64,000 bases of DNA from Bacteroidota bacterium (GTDB lineage: Bacteria; Bacteroidota; Bacteroidia; Bacteroidales; JAAUTT01). The notes beneath the pieces are model-generated. The model did not search any database. It was not told the DNA's origin and worked only from the letters and a program-made list of their open reading frames with translations. Of this stretch, positions 8,827 to 18,436 are shown piece after piece. Within the stretch, counting starts at the first letter, position 1. Every line of letters starts with the position of its first letter. The stretch spans positions 62,001 through 126,000 of the forward strand of contig JAUZOO010000007.1 in assembly GCA_030706405.1 (NCBI GenBank), in the 5' to 3' direction. The translations under genes and the position numbers were made by a program.

Positions 8827-10674
8827 ATGAAAAAAATTATATATCTGTTTGCAATTATATTTCTAATAGGAAGCGTCGGCTGCGAAAGTGCGCTGGATAA
8901 AAAAGACCTTTCCAGTTATATAGACACTAAGGTGTGGAGCGATTCCTGCCTTGCCCAGCAATTTGTCGATTATATCTATGATCAGAATCAGCCGGGATTT
9001 CCAGACTATTCAACGTCAACTCTTAATGGGTTACTAACGTGCAGCGAAGAACGGACGGTTACTTCCGCTTACTTTGCCGGAACAGCGTCAACTGCCGATG
9101 CTACTGTTTTTGGAACCTCATTGAGTACCACAAATGTATGGACCAGAATTCGCCAGATTAATATGCTTTTTGATCAGATTGATAAAGGAACAATAAGTCG
9201 CAGTTGGAGAAACCGGTTGAAAGGACAAGCTTATTTTTTTCGAGCCTGGAGATATTGGGAAATGGTTAACCTTTATGGTGGGGTTCCTCTTATACTGACC
9301 GCTCAGAATGCTGTAGGCGGGGCTCCGGTCACAAATACTGACTTATATCCCAAAAGAAATTCGACATCGGAGTGTATAACCCAAATACTTGCCGATTTAG
9401 ATTCTGCAGCCAAAATGCTTCCTGGTAAATGGGCCAATTACAAGGATTACGGACGTATTACCAAAGGTGCCGTACTGGCCTTTAAAGGAAGGATATTACT
9501 AACATATGCCAGCCCTTTATTTAATCCTAGCGATTTGAGTTCCAGGTGGAAAATGGCTTATGAAGCCAATAAGGCTGCCAAAGACACGCTGGATAAATAT
9601 GGATACGGATTATTTCCCAAGTATGCAAGTATGTTCCTTCAGGAAGTTACCAGTGCTAATGCCATTCCGAGTGAAGCTGTTTTTGTAACATGTTATAATA
9701 CAAGTTATTCAGATAATATTAGTAAGAATAACTCATGGACTAAAGGCTGTATTCCAGGAGATTATGGAGGAAGTGGAAATACCAATGCTCCAACATGGGA
9801 CCTTGTAAAGGCTTATCCCATGGTTGACGGGAAAGCTCCGGGAGCTTCCAGTACCTATACTTATTCACCCAATACCTATTTTAAAAATCGAGACCCTCGT
9901 TTTTATGCTTCAATAGGATATAACGGATGTTGGTGGACCATAGGCGGGGCTACTCAAAGAATTTGGACGTACTACAACGGAACAAAATCAATTGAATCAT
10001 CTGCTACCGGTACAGGCTTTTATTGTAAAAAAATGGCCGATACAGTAACTGTTGCTGCTAATTTAAGTTATGTAGGTACTAACTGGATGGAGATCAGGTA
10101 TGCTGAAGTGTTGCTTAACCTGGCAGAAAGTGCCTGTGGATACCTTGGTCCCCAAGCTGCTGAGGCTACTAAAGGTTTATTAGATGTAAGAGCCCGTGCT
10201 GGAATTCAAAAGGGAGATGGCTATTATGGATTTAACTCGGCATACATTACAACTAACAGGGATTCCCTATTTAAAGCTATCCTTTGGGAACGCCAGATAG
10301 AGTTTGCATTGGAAGGTAAAAGATGGCAGGACTTACGCAGATGGAAATTATTCGATAATGTTGCCGGCAGGTTTGGCGGTTTTAGGTTAAATGGCACAAC
10401 CCGTCTCACAATTAAAGAAACTTTTAACCCATCTAATTCATTTGGTATTACCGCAACCAACTTTAAAGCTAATGTCAATGCGGAGCAAAGTAAGCTTGAT
10501 ATGAATTCAAATTATACCAATTTTTTTAATGTTTTAACATATTATACTTCTGGAAGTCCTATTGCTTGGTTGTCAACGTATTATTTTCTGCCAATTCCAT
10601 CCAAGGCAATTGAAAACGATCCTAATTTGGAACAGAATATAGATTGGGGCGGAACTTTTGATCCCTTGAATTAA
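8827..10674 (+). CDS. SusD/RagB-type surface lipoprotein
   Basis: This 615-residue protein has a lipoprotein signal peptide with the acylation Cys at residue 19 (IGSVGC). It shows the alpha-helical TPR-like SusD core, including the AYFFRAWRYWEMVNLYGGVPL block, the EVLLNLAESAC helix and the late WERQIEFALEGKRWQDLRRW motif that marks RagB/SusD. It caps the SusC1 barrel and hands over ligand. It lies 24 bp after SusC1 and 25 bp before a third lipoprotein, so the three are surely co-transcribed. Confidence 0.95.
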   Translation: MKKIIYLFAIIFLIGSVGCESALDKKDLSSYIDTKVWSDSCLAQQFVDYIYDQNQPGFPDYSTSTLNGLLTCSEERTVTSAYFAGTASTADATVFGTSLSTTNVWTRIRQINMLFDQIDKGTISRSWRNRLKGQAYFFRAWRYWEMVNLYGGVPLILTAQNAVGGAPVTNTDLYPKRNSTSECITQILADLDSAAKMLPGKWANYKDYGRITKGAVLAFKGRILLTYASPLFNPSDLSSRWKMAYEANKAAKDTLDKYGYGLFPKYASMFLQEVTSANAIPSEAVFVTCYNTSYSDNISKNNSWTKGCIPGDYGGSGNTNAPTWDLVKAYPMVDGKAPGASSTYTYSPNTYFKNRDPRFYASIGYNGCWWTIGGATQRIWTYYNGTKSIESSATGTGFYCKKMADTVTVAANLSYVGTNWMEIRYAEVLLNLAESACGYLGPQAAEATKGLLDVRARAGIQKGDGYYGFNSAYITTNRDSLFKAILWERQIEFALEGKRWQDLRRWKLFDNVAGRFGGFRLNGTTRLTIKETFNPSNSFGITATNFKANVNAEQSKLDMNSNYTNFFNVLTYYTSGSPIAWLSTYYFLPIPSKAIENDPNLEQNIDWGGTFDPLN

Positions 10675-10699
10675 AATTTTATACAAAAACATTGAACTC

Positions 10700-11677
10700 A
10701 TGAAACAGTTTTTTTATATAACCAGTTTGGCTGCATTTCTTGTAACGATGCTGTTTACGCAGTGCTCGAGTGAAGGAGATAATCTTCCTTCCTATCCTAC
10801 ACTTCAATTTGTTTCGGGCGGGAAATATTATACTTCTCCGGCAGATTCGGTGGATGTTGGCGATACGGTTATTCTAAAATGGAATTTTGCCTCAACTTCT
10901 AATATGAAATATCTGGTTGTCGAAGATAAGGGAGCTACCAGTACTTCTTTATACTATTTTAAAACGATGTCTAGTGCTGTAGTTACAAAAACAACAATAA
11001 CCATACCTACAGCAAAGCGGAATTTGTATTCGGACACTTTTGCTATTAAGGTAATCAGCCCTGGAACGGCTACACTTCGTTTTACAATAACCGACTCCCT
11101 TGGCGAAGTTATTTCCAGAACAGATGTGCCGATCAATATGAAGTCAGATTTTACTTATTGGACAAGACGGATTTTGTATGCGCCTGATTCGGTTGAGGCT
11201 CATGGAGGTGCCAGAGCTGATGCTAAAAGTTATTTAGCTGCTGCTACGGGGGCTATCTTTAGCTATAATACGATCAAGGCAAACCCGAACTTGTTAAAAT
11301 TGGTTGATGTGGGTTTTAATAGTTACTGGATAACAAGAACTACGGGGTCAACAACTACATCGACGCGATACCTTGCTTTTTATTCGCTCACTAACAATAT
11401 GTATCCGAAAAACGATCTAACGGTTTCCGGCCTGGGGGTCGCTCCTTCCAGAATTACATATGTCAAAAGGCTGATATCAACAACTCAGGCTAATGTTAGA
11501 AATGCCTTGGATATAAAAACAGCCGTTGGTTCTACGTTAACTTCTACAAAAGATTCAACCTCAAATGGTACAACTTATCCGATAGGGTTTAAAACTGCCG
11601 AAGGGAAATACGGAATAATCTGGATTACGTATGTTTCAAATGACTCTATCCGAATTGACATGAAGGTTCAAAAATAA
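10700..11677 (+). CDS. Putative surface lipoprotein of the Sus operon
   Basis: This 325-residue protein has a hydrophobic signal and a likely lipid-anchored Cys at residue 22; the preceding Gln is unusual for a lipobox, though Bacteroidota are tolerant. About 35-150 looks like an Ig-like beta-sandwich (alternating hydrophobic strands, a GDTVILKWNF segment). The remainder, rich in Ser and Thr, I do not recognise. Third genes of this kind after SusC/SusD are often surface glycan-binding proteins (SusE/F position), which is the best guess here from context only. It ends the first Sus transcript or is read through into SusC2. Confidence 0.7.
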   Translation: MKQFFYITSLAAFLVTMLFTQCSSEGDNLPSYPTLQFVSGGKYYTSPADSVDVGDTVILKWNFASTSNMKYLVVEDKGATSTSLYYFKTMSSAVVTKTTITIPTAKRNLYSDTFAIKVISPGTATLRFTITDSLGEVISRTDVPINMKSDFTYWTRRILYAPDSVEAHGGARADAKSYLAAATGAIFSYNTIKANPNLLKLVDVGFNSYWITRTTGSTTTSTRYLAFYSLTNNMYPKNDLTVSGLGVAPSRITYVKRLISTTQANVRNALDIKTAVGSTLTSTKDSTSNGTTYPIGFKTAEGKYGIIWITYVSNDSIRIDMKVQK

Positions 11678-11989
11678 CAGGATTATTTACCCCAGCCAAT
11701 ATTCGGCAAAATGCCTTATAATAGTAATATTAGTTAAATTATAATGGATAGAATTAGAAATTGTTTCTAATTCAAGAGTAAGCGTACCTGCGACAGGCTC
11801 GCTTATTTTCTTTACAAAATGTACGCCGACATTGTACGGGCTATTGAACTATTGTTGCGTTGTTTATGAACTTCTTTTCATGTATTAAAATTTTCTAATC
11901 GTTAAACGCAGTTCCATTTTGCCTTGCTCTGCAATGCATTTATAAAAGTGCGCTAAAATTCTATTATAAATTTAAAAATCAAATTATTA
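11678..11989 (+). other. Intergenic region before the second SusC
   Basis: These 312 bases contain a bulged hairpin at 11779-11812 and otherwise AT-rich leader sequence. I see no convincing -7 promoter element and no small gene. The long leader mirrors the one before SusC1 but shares no obvious sequence with it. Confidence 0.6.
11779..11812 (+). terminator. Possible terminator/attenuator hairpin between Sus pairs
   Basis: The stem TAAGCG/CGCTTA (11779-11784 with 11800-11805) encloses a second stem CCTG/CAGG and is followed by a short T-rich tract interrupted by C. It could end the first operon or only weaken transcription into the second. Confidence 0.5.
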
Positions 11990-14900
11990 ATGAGAAAACT
12001 AAGCAAATTTGGTCATCTTTTGGTGGCCATAGGATTGGTAACATTAATGGAGTTTTTCTCTTGCCCCGTTTATGCGATAAATGGGAAAACTAAGATCGTT
12101 CAACAAGTTCAATCTGTTAAGGGTGTTGTTGTTGATGAAACCGACGTGCCCATGGTTGGGGTAACAGTAATGGTAAAAGGTACCACTATCGGAACCGTAA
12201 CCAATACATCTGGAGAGTTTTCGATCAAAGTTCCTTCAACTGGAGTTCTGGAGGTTTCATTTATCGGTTATAAAAAACAATCAGTGAATGTTGGCTCTAA
12301 ATCTGTTGTCAATTTTAAAATGGAACCCGATGCGAATGTCCTTGACGAGGTTGTAGCGATTGGTTATGGTAGCGTTAAAAAGCGAGACCTGACAGGCTCT
12401 GTTGAATCTTTTAAGGCCGCTGACATTAAGGCTAGTCCAACCACTAATGTTATGGAAGCATTGCAAGGTAAGATTTCCGGTATGGATATTTTGAAGCCTT
12501 CCGGTGCTGTGGGATCTAATGTAGACATCACCATGCGTGGTACCAGGTCGATTTATGGAGATAATTCGCCATTGTTTATTATTGATGGAATACCAGGTAG
12601 TTATAATCAGGTTAACCCTTCGGATATTGAGTCGGTTGACGTGTTAAAGGATGCATCAGCAACTGCAATTTATGGTTCTGCCGGATCTAACGGTGTAATT
12701 ATTATCACTACTAAAAAAGGAAAAGAAGGAGCTGTAACGGTTAATTTCGATGGTTATGTTGGAGCTGGCGGAGCCCCCAAATATAAACATGGCATGATTG
12801 GGGACGAATTTATGACCTACCAGAAAGAATATTACCGTACCAAAAATGGAATATATCCAGAAGATGAGACCAAGATATTGGGAACTAATGAGAATGTCCT
12901 TAAAGCTTACCATGATGCCAAATGGATTGACTGGGTAAAAGAAGCTATTAATGGACACGCCAGCCAGCAAAATTATAACCTGTCGATAAATGGGGGCTCT
13001 CAAAAAACCAAAGTATTCTCCTCTTTCAATGTCGACAGGCAGGATGGTATGCTCCTTAACGAAAATCAATCCAGGTACGGAATTCGGTTTAACGCCGACC
13101 ATGAGATTCGAAAATGGATAAAGATTGGTACTACCTCAAATATGACCTATACCATTAAAAATGCTCGGGGAACAAATGTGTTTACTAAATGTTTAACAGC
13201 ATTTCCTTTAGGCGATGTGTATGACCAGAACGGAAACCTGAATTCTACCTATATTGATGGTAATACCACCCCTATGGGTGATGAACTGCCCGGTCAGTAT
13301 AAGAATCAGACTCGTTCATCCTATATTAATTCAAATACATACATGGAAATAATGCCTCTTAAAGGCTTAACCTATCGGTCTATATTGGGGTTTACATTAA
13401 GCAACTCCCGCCAAGGTCAGTACATCGGAAGAGGGTCTATTCAAAGCCCAGAATCGCAATATTCAGCACCGTTTACTAAAATTGTTAATAGCTATGGGTA
13501 TGGCTATACGTTTGATAATATTCTGACTTATAATTTTAAGGTTGCCAATGATCATGATTTTACAGCCACAGCGATTAGTTCCTGGGGTGAATCTCAATCT
13601 GATGGTAACGATATGCGAGCTCAGGGACAAGGGCTTGATTCCTATGAGTTTTACAATATTCAATCAGCCGGAACTACTTTAGATGGAGTTAATTCAAGCT
13701 ATTCTCAAACTCAAAAACTTTCATTTGCAGGGCGGTTGGCTTACTCATATAAAGGGAAGTATCTGTTATCCTTTACCAATCGCTGGGATGGTGTTTCTTG
13801 GTTAGCCGAAGGACATAAATGGGCAAACTTCCCAGCAGGTGCCGTGGCATGGCGTATTTCGGACGAATCTTTCATGAACGAAACCAAGAATTGGTTAACT
13901 AATCTAAAGGCCCGGGTAAGTTATGGCGTAACCGGAAATTCTGGTGGTATGGGGGCATATTCTTCGCAAACAGGAGCCACTACATACTCTGCCGTGTCGG
14001 TAGATGGCACAATTAGCCAAAATACCCAGATGGTGTCTCCTTATGCAAACCCGAGTATTGGTTGGGAAAAATCGTATAATCTGAATCTTGGCTTGGATCT
14101 TGGCCTTTTCAATAATCGTATTGATTTCGTATTCGAATTGTATAAAACAGATACAAAGGATCTATTATTCCAACGTACAGTACCAATTACTTCTGCCATT
14201 ACTGCTTGGGGATCTCCAATTAATACTTGGCAGAACATAGGGGAAACAAGCAATAAAGGTGTTAACATAACGCTAAGAACCAGAAATATCCGTACCGGGG
14301 ATTTTGAATGGACAACAGCCTTTAATTTTACCCGTAATATAGAGAGAATTGTTGATTTACCTCTGGGGAATATTGTTGCTTCTAAATTGTTTGAAGGTCA
14401 TCCCGTTAAAACTCACTATGATTACAAATACAAAGGAATCTGGTCAACAGCCGATGCTACGGAAGCAACTCTCTATGGTTGCGCTCCTGGTTATGTAAAG
14501 GTCGCTACCAACGAAGTTTTTACTACTGATGCCACAACCGGACAACTAGTTGGTGATGGAGGTGTTCATAAATATACAACTAACGATAAGCAAATACTTG
14601 GATCCAATGTGCCTGATGGTATTATTGGCTTAACCAATACGTTTAACTGGAAAGGGCTTGACTTAAGCATTCATGCCATGGCGAGATACGGACAGGTTAT
14701 TTACAGTAACTTGCTTGGATATTATGATGCGGCTATTGATAATCAGCCTTCGGGTACAGATTACTGGTTGCCTGGAACCAATGAAGGTGCCTATTATCCC
14801 CGTCCGGGCATTGCCAGTACCGTTGGTATTGAATCGCTGAGGTATATTGATGGCTCATTCATTAAGATTAAAACCATTACGTTGGGTTACACTTTTCCGA

Positions 14901-15073
14901 AAAATTTCTTGAGGAAGATTGGAGTAGCTAATGCACGCGTCTATGCAACTGCATACAATCCGTTCATCTTTGTTTTTGATAATAAGTTGAAAGGCACAGA
15001 TCCTGAAAATAATGGTTCTGATTCTTTTCCATCGTACTCCAGTAGCGTTGTTGGTGTGAGTTTTACATTTTAA
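11990..15073 (+). CDS. SusC-type TonB-dependent outer-membrane transporter (second)
   Basis: This 1027-residue protein has an N-terminal signal (about 1-30, ending near CPVYA), a CarboxypepD_reg-like domain (about 40-118), the LDEVVAIGYGSVKKRDLTGSV hallmark region, a plug with the ATAIYGSAGSNGVIIITTKKGK block, and a barrel ending in an aromatic-rich strand (VVGVSFTF). It is a canonical SusC nutrient transporter paired with the SusD 18 bp downstream. Its low similarity to SusC1 suggests a different or modified ligand. No separate regulator precedes it, so the upstream HTCS probably controls both pairs. Confidence 0.95.
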   Translation: MRKLSKFGHLLVAIGLVTLMEFFSCPVYAINGKTKIVQQVQSVKGVVVDETDVPMVGVTVMVKGTTIGTVTNTSGEFSIKVPSTGVLEVSFIGYKKQSVNVGSKSVVNFKMEPDANVLDEVVAIGYGSVKKRDLTGSVESFKAADIKASPTTNVMEALQGKISGMDILKPSGAVGSNVDITMRGTRSIYGDNSPLFIIDGIPGSYNQVNPSDIESVDVLKDASATAIYGSAGSNGVIIITTKKGKEGAVTVNFDGYVGAGGAPKYKHGMIGDEFMTYQKEYYRTKNGIYPEDETKILGTNENVLKAYHDAKWIDWVKEAINGHASQQNYNLSINGGSQKTKVFSSFNVDRQDGMLLNENQSRYGIRFNADHEIRKWIKIGTTSNMTYTIKNARGTNVFTKCLTAFPLGDVYDQNGNLNSTYIDGNTTPMGDELPGQYKNQTRSSYINSNTYMEIMPLKGLTYRSILGFTLSNSRQGQYIGRGSIQSPESQYSAPFTKIVNSYGYGYTFDNILTYNFKVANDHDFTATAISSWGESQSDGNDMRAQGQGLDSYEFYNIQSAGTTLDGVNSSYSQTQKLSFAGRLAYSYKGKYLLSFTNRWDGVSWLAEGHKWANFPAGAVAWRISDESFMNETKNWLTNLKARVSYGVTGNSGGMGAYSSQTGATTYSAVSVDGTISQNTQMVSPYANPSIGWEKSYNLNLGLDLGLFNNRIDFVFELYKTDTKDLLFQRTVPITSAITAWGSPINTWQNIGETSNKGVNITLRTRNIRTGDFEWTTAFNFTRNIERIVDLPLGNIVASKLFEGHPVKTHYDYKYKGIWSTADATEATLYGCAPGYVKVATNEVFTTDATTGQLVGDGGVHKYTTNDKQILGSNVPDGIIGLTNTFNWKGLDLSIHAMARYGQVIYSNLLGYYDAAIDNQPSGTDYWLPGTNEGAYYPRPGIASTVGIESLRYIDGSFIKIKTITLGYTFPKNFLRKIGVANARVYATAYNPFIFVFDNKLKGTDPENNGSDSFPSYSSSVVGVSFTF

Positions 15074-15091
15074 TTAAAGATCATAAATGAT

Positions 15092-16939
15092 ATGAAAATG
15101 AATATATTTAAAAAACTATTGATTTCGGTTGCTGTGGTTGCGGGCGCAGGATTGTCGTCTTGTTCGTTGAACGAATACAACCCTTCGGGCTATACATTTG
15201 AAGCTTTGGCCTCTTCTTCGGTTGATGGTTATGGGTCAATTGTTAACAATATTTATTTTGGCATGGAGCGTTGCTTATATGGTGATATGACATGGATGGA
15301 GCTTACAGAGGCAGGTACGGATATATGGACTTCTTATCGAAATGCTACAGGTAGTAAATTCTTTCGATATTTCTCAGGGTATACAGTAAACCTAAATTAT
15401 GCGTCAACTTATCTGAATTGCTGCTACGATGGTATCGGGGGGTGTAATATGGCTATTAAAGTGGCCCCGCTTGCTCCTTTTACGACCGATTCTGCCAGAA
15501 ATGCAAAGGTTGCCGAAGCTTATTTTATGAGAGCTGTTTACTATTACCATTTGGTCGAACAGTTTGGAGGTGTAACGGTTTTAACAGAGCCGGCCCAGTC
15601 TTTGGAATTACATCCCGAAAAGACCGCACCTTTGGACGTTTATAAGCAAGTGATTATTCCTGATTTAGAGTTTGCTGCAAAATGGTTGCCAATTGGAAGC
15701 CCGGCAACAACAACTCGTCCAACGCGGAAGTCAGCGATGGGATTTCTAGCCCGCGCTTATCTTCAAACAGTAGAATATGACAATTCCAAAGCGTATGCAT
15801 CCAAGGCATTGGAGTTAGCTAAAACCATGATAGCTGACTGTGAAGCCGGAGGAACCACCTATGGTATAAGAATGTACAGCACTTTTGATGAAGTATTTCT
15901 GGAATCGAATAATTTTAATAATGCCGAAGCTCTTTGGAAACATCGTTTCGCGTATGGAGGAGGAAGTAATGCCGGCTATTATCTGAACCGAAATGACGAG
16001 GTTTTCTATTGTGATGCTAATGCATTTCCTGCCCGAAAGTTTGATTATACAATTAACGCGACAGGATTATACGACCGAAATACCTGGGGAGGCAGGGCAG
16101 ACGGTACTTTTATGCCCTCGCAGTATTTGCTGGATTTGTACGTTCAGTCCGACGGTACCCTTGACCCCCGATATCATAAATCTTTTCAAACAACGTGGTC
16201 GGTGAATAAGGCTTTTACATGGAATAAAAGTTACCTGAGCACTTGGGACAGGGATACAACTTCAGGAGTTGTTAAAACGAATACTAAACTGGTTATTGGA
16301 AATACTGCCGCTGAATTTATTATGCCTGGGGATGCGAATTATGCAAGTAAATCAGCCAGTCGATTTACCCAACCATATATTGTTGCCGATTATAAGGATG
16401 TCTATGCCAATGATACGGTAGTTATGTATTATAAGAATAGAAATATAAATGCAGCTACAGCCACGTTGGCTACAAATAATTTTAATAGTTACTATCCATC
16501 TCTAATCAAGCATAATAGTTCGAACTATGTTATTGTAGATGCAACTAAAGGCCGTTTTGCTAACCTGAGTGGAACTTTTATGATGCGTACCCCTGAAGTT
16601 TACCTGATTGCTGCTGAAGCAGATATTTATATAAACGGAGGAGCTAATGCGTTAGGATATCTCAATAAGGTACGCCAACGTGCAGGTGCAATTCCGCTAA
16701 CAGGTGTGGCTTCTATTCAAACAGTACTGGACGAACGAGGCCGGGAACTTTGTGGTGAGTATGTGCGCTTCTACGATCTTAAACGTACCGGTAAATTGAC
16801 AAGAGCTTATTTGAATTCCACAAACCCTGATGTGGGTAAATACTTTGACGATGCTAAATTTACCGTACGTCCGTTCCCATCTACATTCCTTGAACAGCTC
16901 CAAGGAGCTGGTACTTATTATCAGAATCCTAATTATTGA
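15092..16939 (+). CDS. SusD/RagB-type surface lipoprotein (second)
   Basis: This 615-residue protein has a lipoprotein signal (GLSSC, Cys 24) and SusD features: AYFMRAVYYYHLVEQFGGVTVL near residue 150, the YLIAAEADIYINGG helix, and the C-terminal DERGRELCGEYVRFYDLKRTGK motif. It forms the lid of SusC2. It starts 18 bp after SusC2 and is the last gene of the locus, closed by a strong bidirectional terminator. A downstream ATG two codons in (MNIFKK) could also be the start. Confidence 0.95.
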   Translation: MKMNIFKKLLISVAVVAGAGLSSCSLNEYNPSGYTFEALASSSVDGYGSIVNNIYFGMERCLYGDMTWMELTEAGTDIWTSYRNATGSKFFRYFSGYTVNLNYASTYLNCCYDGIGGCNMAIKVAPLAPFTTDSARNAKVAEAYFMRAVYYYHLVEQFGGVTVLTEPAQSLELHPEKTAPLDVYKQVIIPDLEFAAKWLPIGSPATTTRPTRKSAMGFLARAYLQTVEYDNSKAYASKALELAKTMIADCEAGGTTYGIRMYSTFDEVFLESNNFNNAEALWKHRFAYGGGSNAGYYLNRNDEVFYCDANAFPARKFDYTINATGLYDRNTWGGRADGTFMPSQYLLDLYVQSDGTLDPRYHKSFQTTWSVNKAFTWNKSYLSTWDRDTTSGVVKTNTKLVIGNTAAEFIMPGDANYASKSASRFTQPYIVADYKDVYANDTVVMYYKNRNINAATATLATNNFNSYYPSLIKHNSSNYVIVDATKGRFANLSGTFMMRTPEVYLIAAEADIYINGGANALGYLNKVRQRAGAIPLTGVASIQTVLDERGRELCGEYVRFYDLKRTGKLTRAYLNSTNPDVGKYFDDAKFTVRPFPSTFLEQLQGAGTYYQNPNY

Positions 16940-16956
16940 TTAGTTAATAATGATTG

Positions 16957-16994
16957 AAAAAAGGGTATTTCAGAAAACTGAAATACCCTTTTTT
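16957..16994. terminator. Bidirectional terminator between susD2 and nuoN
   Basis: A perfect 13-bp stem AAGGGTATTTCAG/CTGAAATACCCTT (16961-16973 with 16978-16990) has a four-A loop, with A residues on the left and T residues on the right. It serves the Sus operon from the left and the nuo operon from the right. Confidence 0.93.
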
Positions 16995-16998
16995 GTTC

Positions 16999-18372
16999 TT
17001 ATAAGTTTATTATCAGCCCCGGTATCAATCCTAAGATAACTGTCAGAATCGTCAGCATCACCAGTATGCCTATGGATAATTTTGAGGTTTTGAGTGTTTC
17101 GTAAGCCGCATCTTTCATGTACATATTGATGACAGGCCTGAAATAGTAGAAAATACTTACCGCCGAACCCACAATGGCAATCAGTACCAACCACAGGTAT
17201 CCCTGTTGAATGGCAGAACTGAATACAAAATATTTTCCCATAAATCCGGCCAAAGGCGGAATACCAGTAAGCGAAAGCATAGCAATGGCACCGCAAGCTG
17301 CAACAACCGGGTTAGTTTTGGCAATCCCGTTAAACGATTCAAAATCCGAACTTCCGGTAGTCTGTTTTACCATAATAATGACAATGAAAGCCGCCAAGTT
17401 GGCTGCTACATAGGCAGCCGAATAATAGGCAATTATTGTAGGAGTGATGGTTTGAATAGAAACCAGTGCGATAAGGATATATCCACTGTGCGCAACGCTC
17501 GAATAGGCCAGCATTCGTTTACTTTTGGACTGTGTGAGCGCCGAAAAGTTTCCGAGTACAATAGAGATTGCTGATATTGCCGCTACGGAGTTTACCCATA
17601 ATGATGTATCACTTCCGAAGCAAAGCATGGTAAGACGCAGAAACGCAGCAAATCCAGCCACTTTTATCACGGTAATCATGTAGGCGGTAATTAGGGTAGG
17701 GGAGCCGTGATAAACATCGGGAGCCCAGAAATGAAAAGGAGCTGCGGCAACTTTAAATGCCATGCCGATGGCTACCAGTAATATTCCAGCCTTTAATAGT
17801 GAAGGGACCTGACCATGGAATGCGGCTATTTTGCTCGAGATGTCGGTGAAATAAAGAGAACCGGTTGCCCCATACAACAGGGCGATTCCAAATAATAAAA
17901 AAGCCGAAGCAAACGCTCCCATCAAAAAATACTTCATGGCAGCTTCGTTCGATTCGTACGAGGTTTTATGACTTCCGGCAAGCAAATACAAGGAGATTGA
18001 CATTATCTCGAGTCCTGTAAAAAACATAATCATGTTCCCCGCTGAAACCATCATAATCCCGCCAAATAGCGAAAAGATGATAATGGAATAAATACCTTCG
18101 AGGCTTCGTTTTTCTCCTTTGTAATATTGTGCAGCCATCAGGAATACCACCAACGTGGAAACAACCATCAATGCCGAAAACAGTACAAAGAAATTGTCGA
18201 TGTAAAACATATCGAGAAACGTATTCCCGGGATTATTCCACGATGGTAAAATAACGGCGATGGTAACGGCCAATCCCGCTACAATGAACGGAAGAAGCCA
18301 TTTTTTCAGGTTCAGAACCCCGAGAAACATAGTAATTACCCCGAGAGATGCTAATGCAATAAAGGTATTCAT
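16999..18372 (-). CDS. nuoN: NADH-quinone oxidoreductase subunit N
   Basis: This 457-residue polytopic protein is one of the three antiporter-like subunits of respiratory complex I. The Proton_antipo_M core is plain (AAPFHFWAPDVYHGSPTL, KRMLAYSSVAHSGY), with the conserved lysines and the TM glutamate expected for ion translocation. Length is usual for the family. It is the last gene of the 14-gene operon, 64 bp after nuoM, and ends five bases before the shared terminator. Confidence 0.96.
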   Translation of the reverse strand: MNTFIALASLGVITMFLGVLNLKKWLLPFIVAGLAVTIAVILPSWNNPGNTFLDMFYIDNFFVLFSALMVVSTLVVFLMAAQYYKGEKRSLEGIYSIIIFSLFGGIMMVSAGNMIMFFTGLEIMSISLYLLAGSHKTSYESNEAAMKYFLMGAFASAFLLFGIALLYGATGSLYFTDISSKIAAFHGQVPSLLKAGILLVAIGMAFKVAAAPFHFWAPDVYHGSPTLITAYMITVIKVAGFAAFLRLTMLCFGSDTSLWVNSVAAISAISIVLGNFSALTQSKSKRMLAYSSVAHSGYILIALVSIQTITPTIIAYYSAAYVAANLAAFIVIIMVKQTTGSSDFESFNGIAKTNPVVAACGAIAMLSLTGIPPLAGFMGKYFVFSSAIQQGYLWLVLIAIVGSAVSIFYYFRPVINMYMKDAAYETLKTSKLSIGILVMLTILTVILGLIPGLIINL

Positions 18373-18436
18373 CGTTAACTATTTTGCTGATTAGGTTTGA
18401 GGCTTATTGCCCCAAACGTCAATGTCTAATTTAATA

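Noticed and set aside
5677-15073. The two SusC genes as a recent tandem duplication
   Set aside because: Their proteins differ in signal region, plug sequence and barrel, and share only family-level motifs.
17206-17574. 122-codon open frame antisense to nuoN
   Set aside because: Inside a conserved membrane-protein gene with polar, low-complexity translation.
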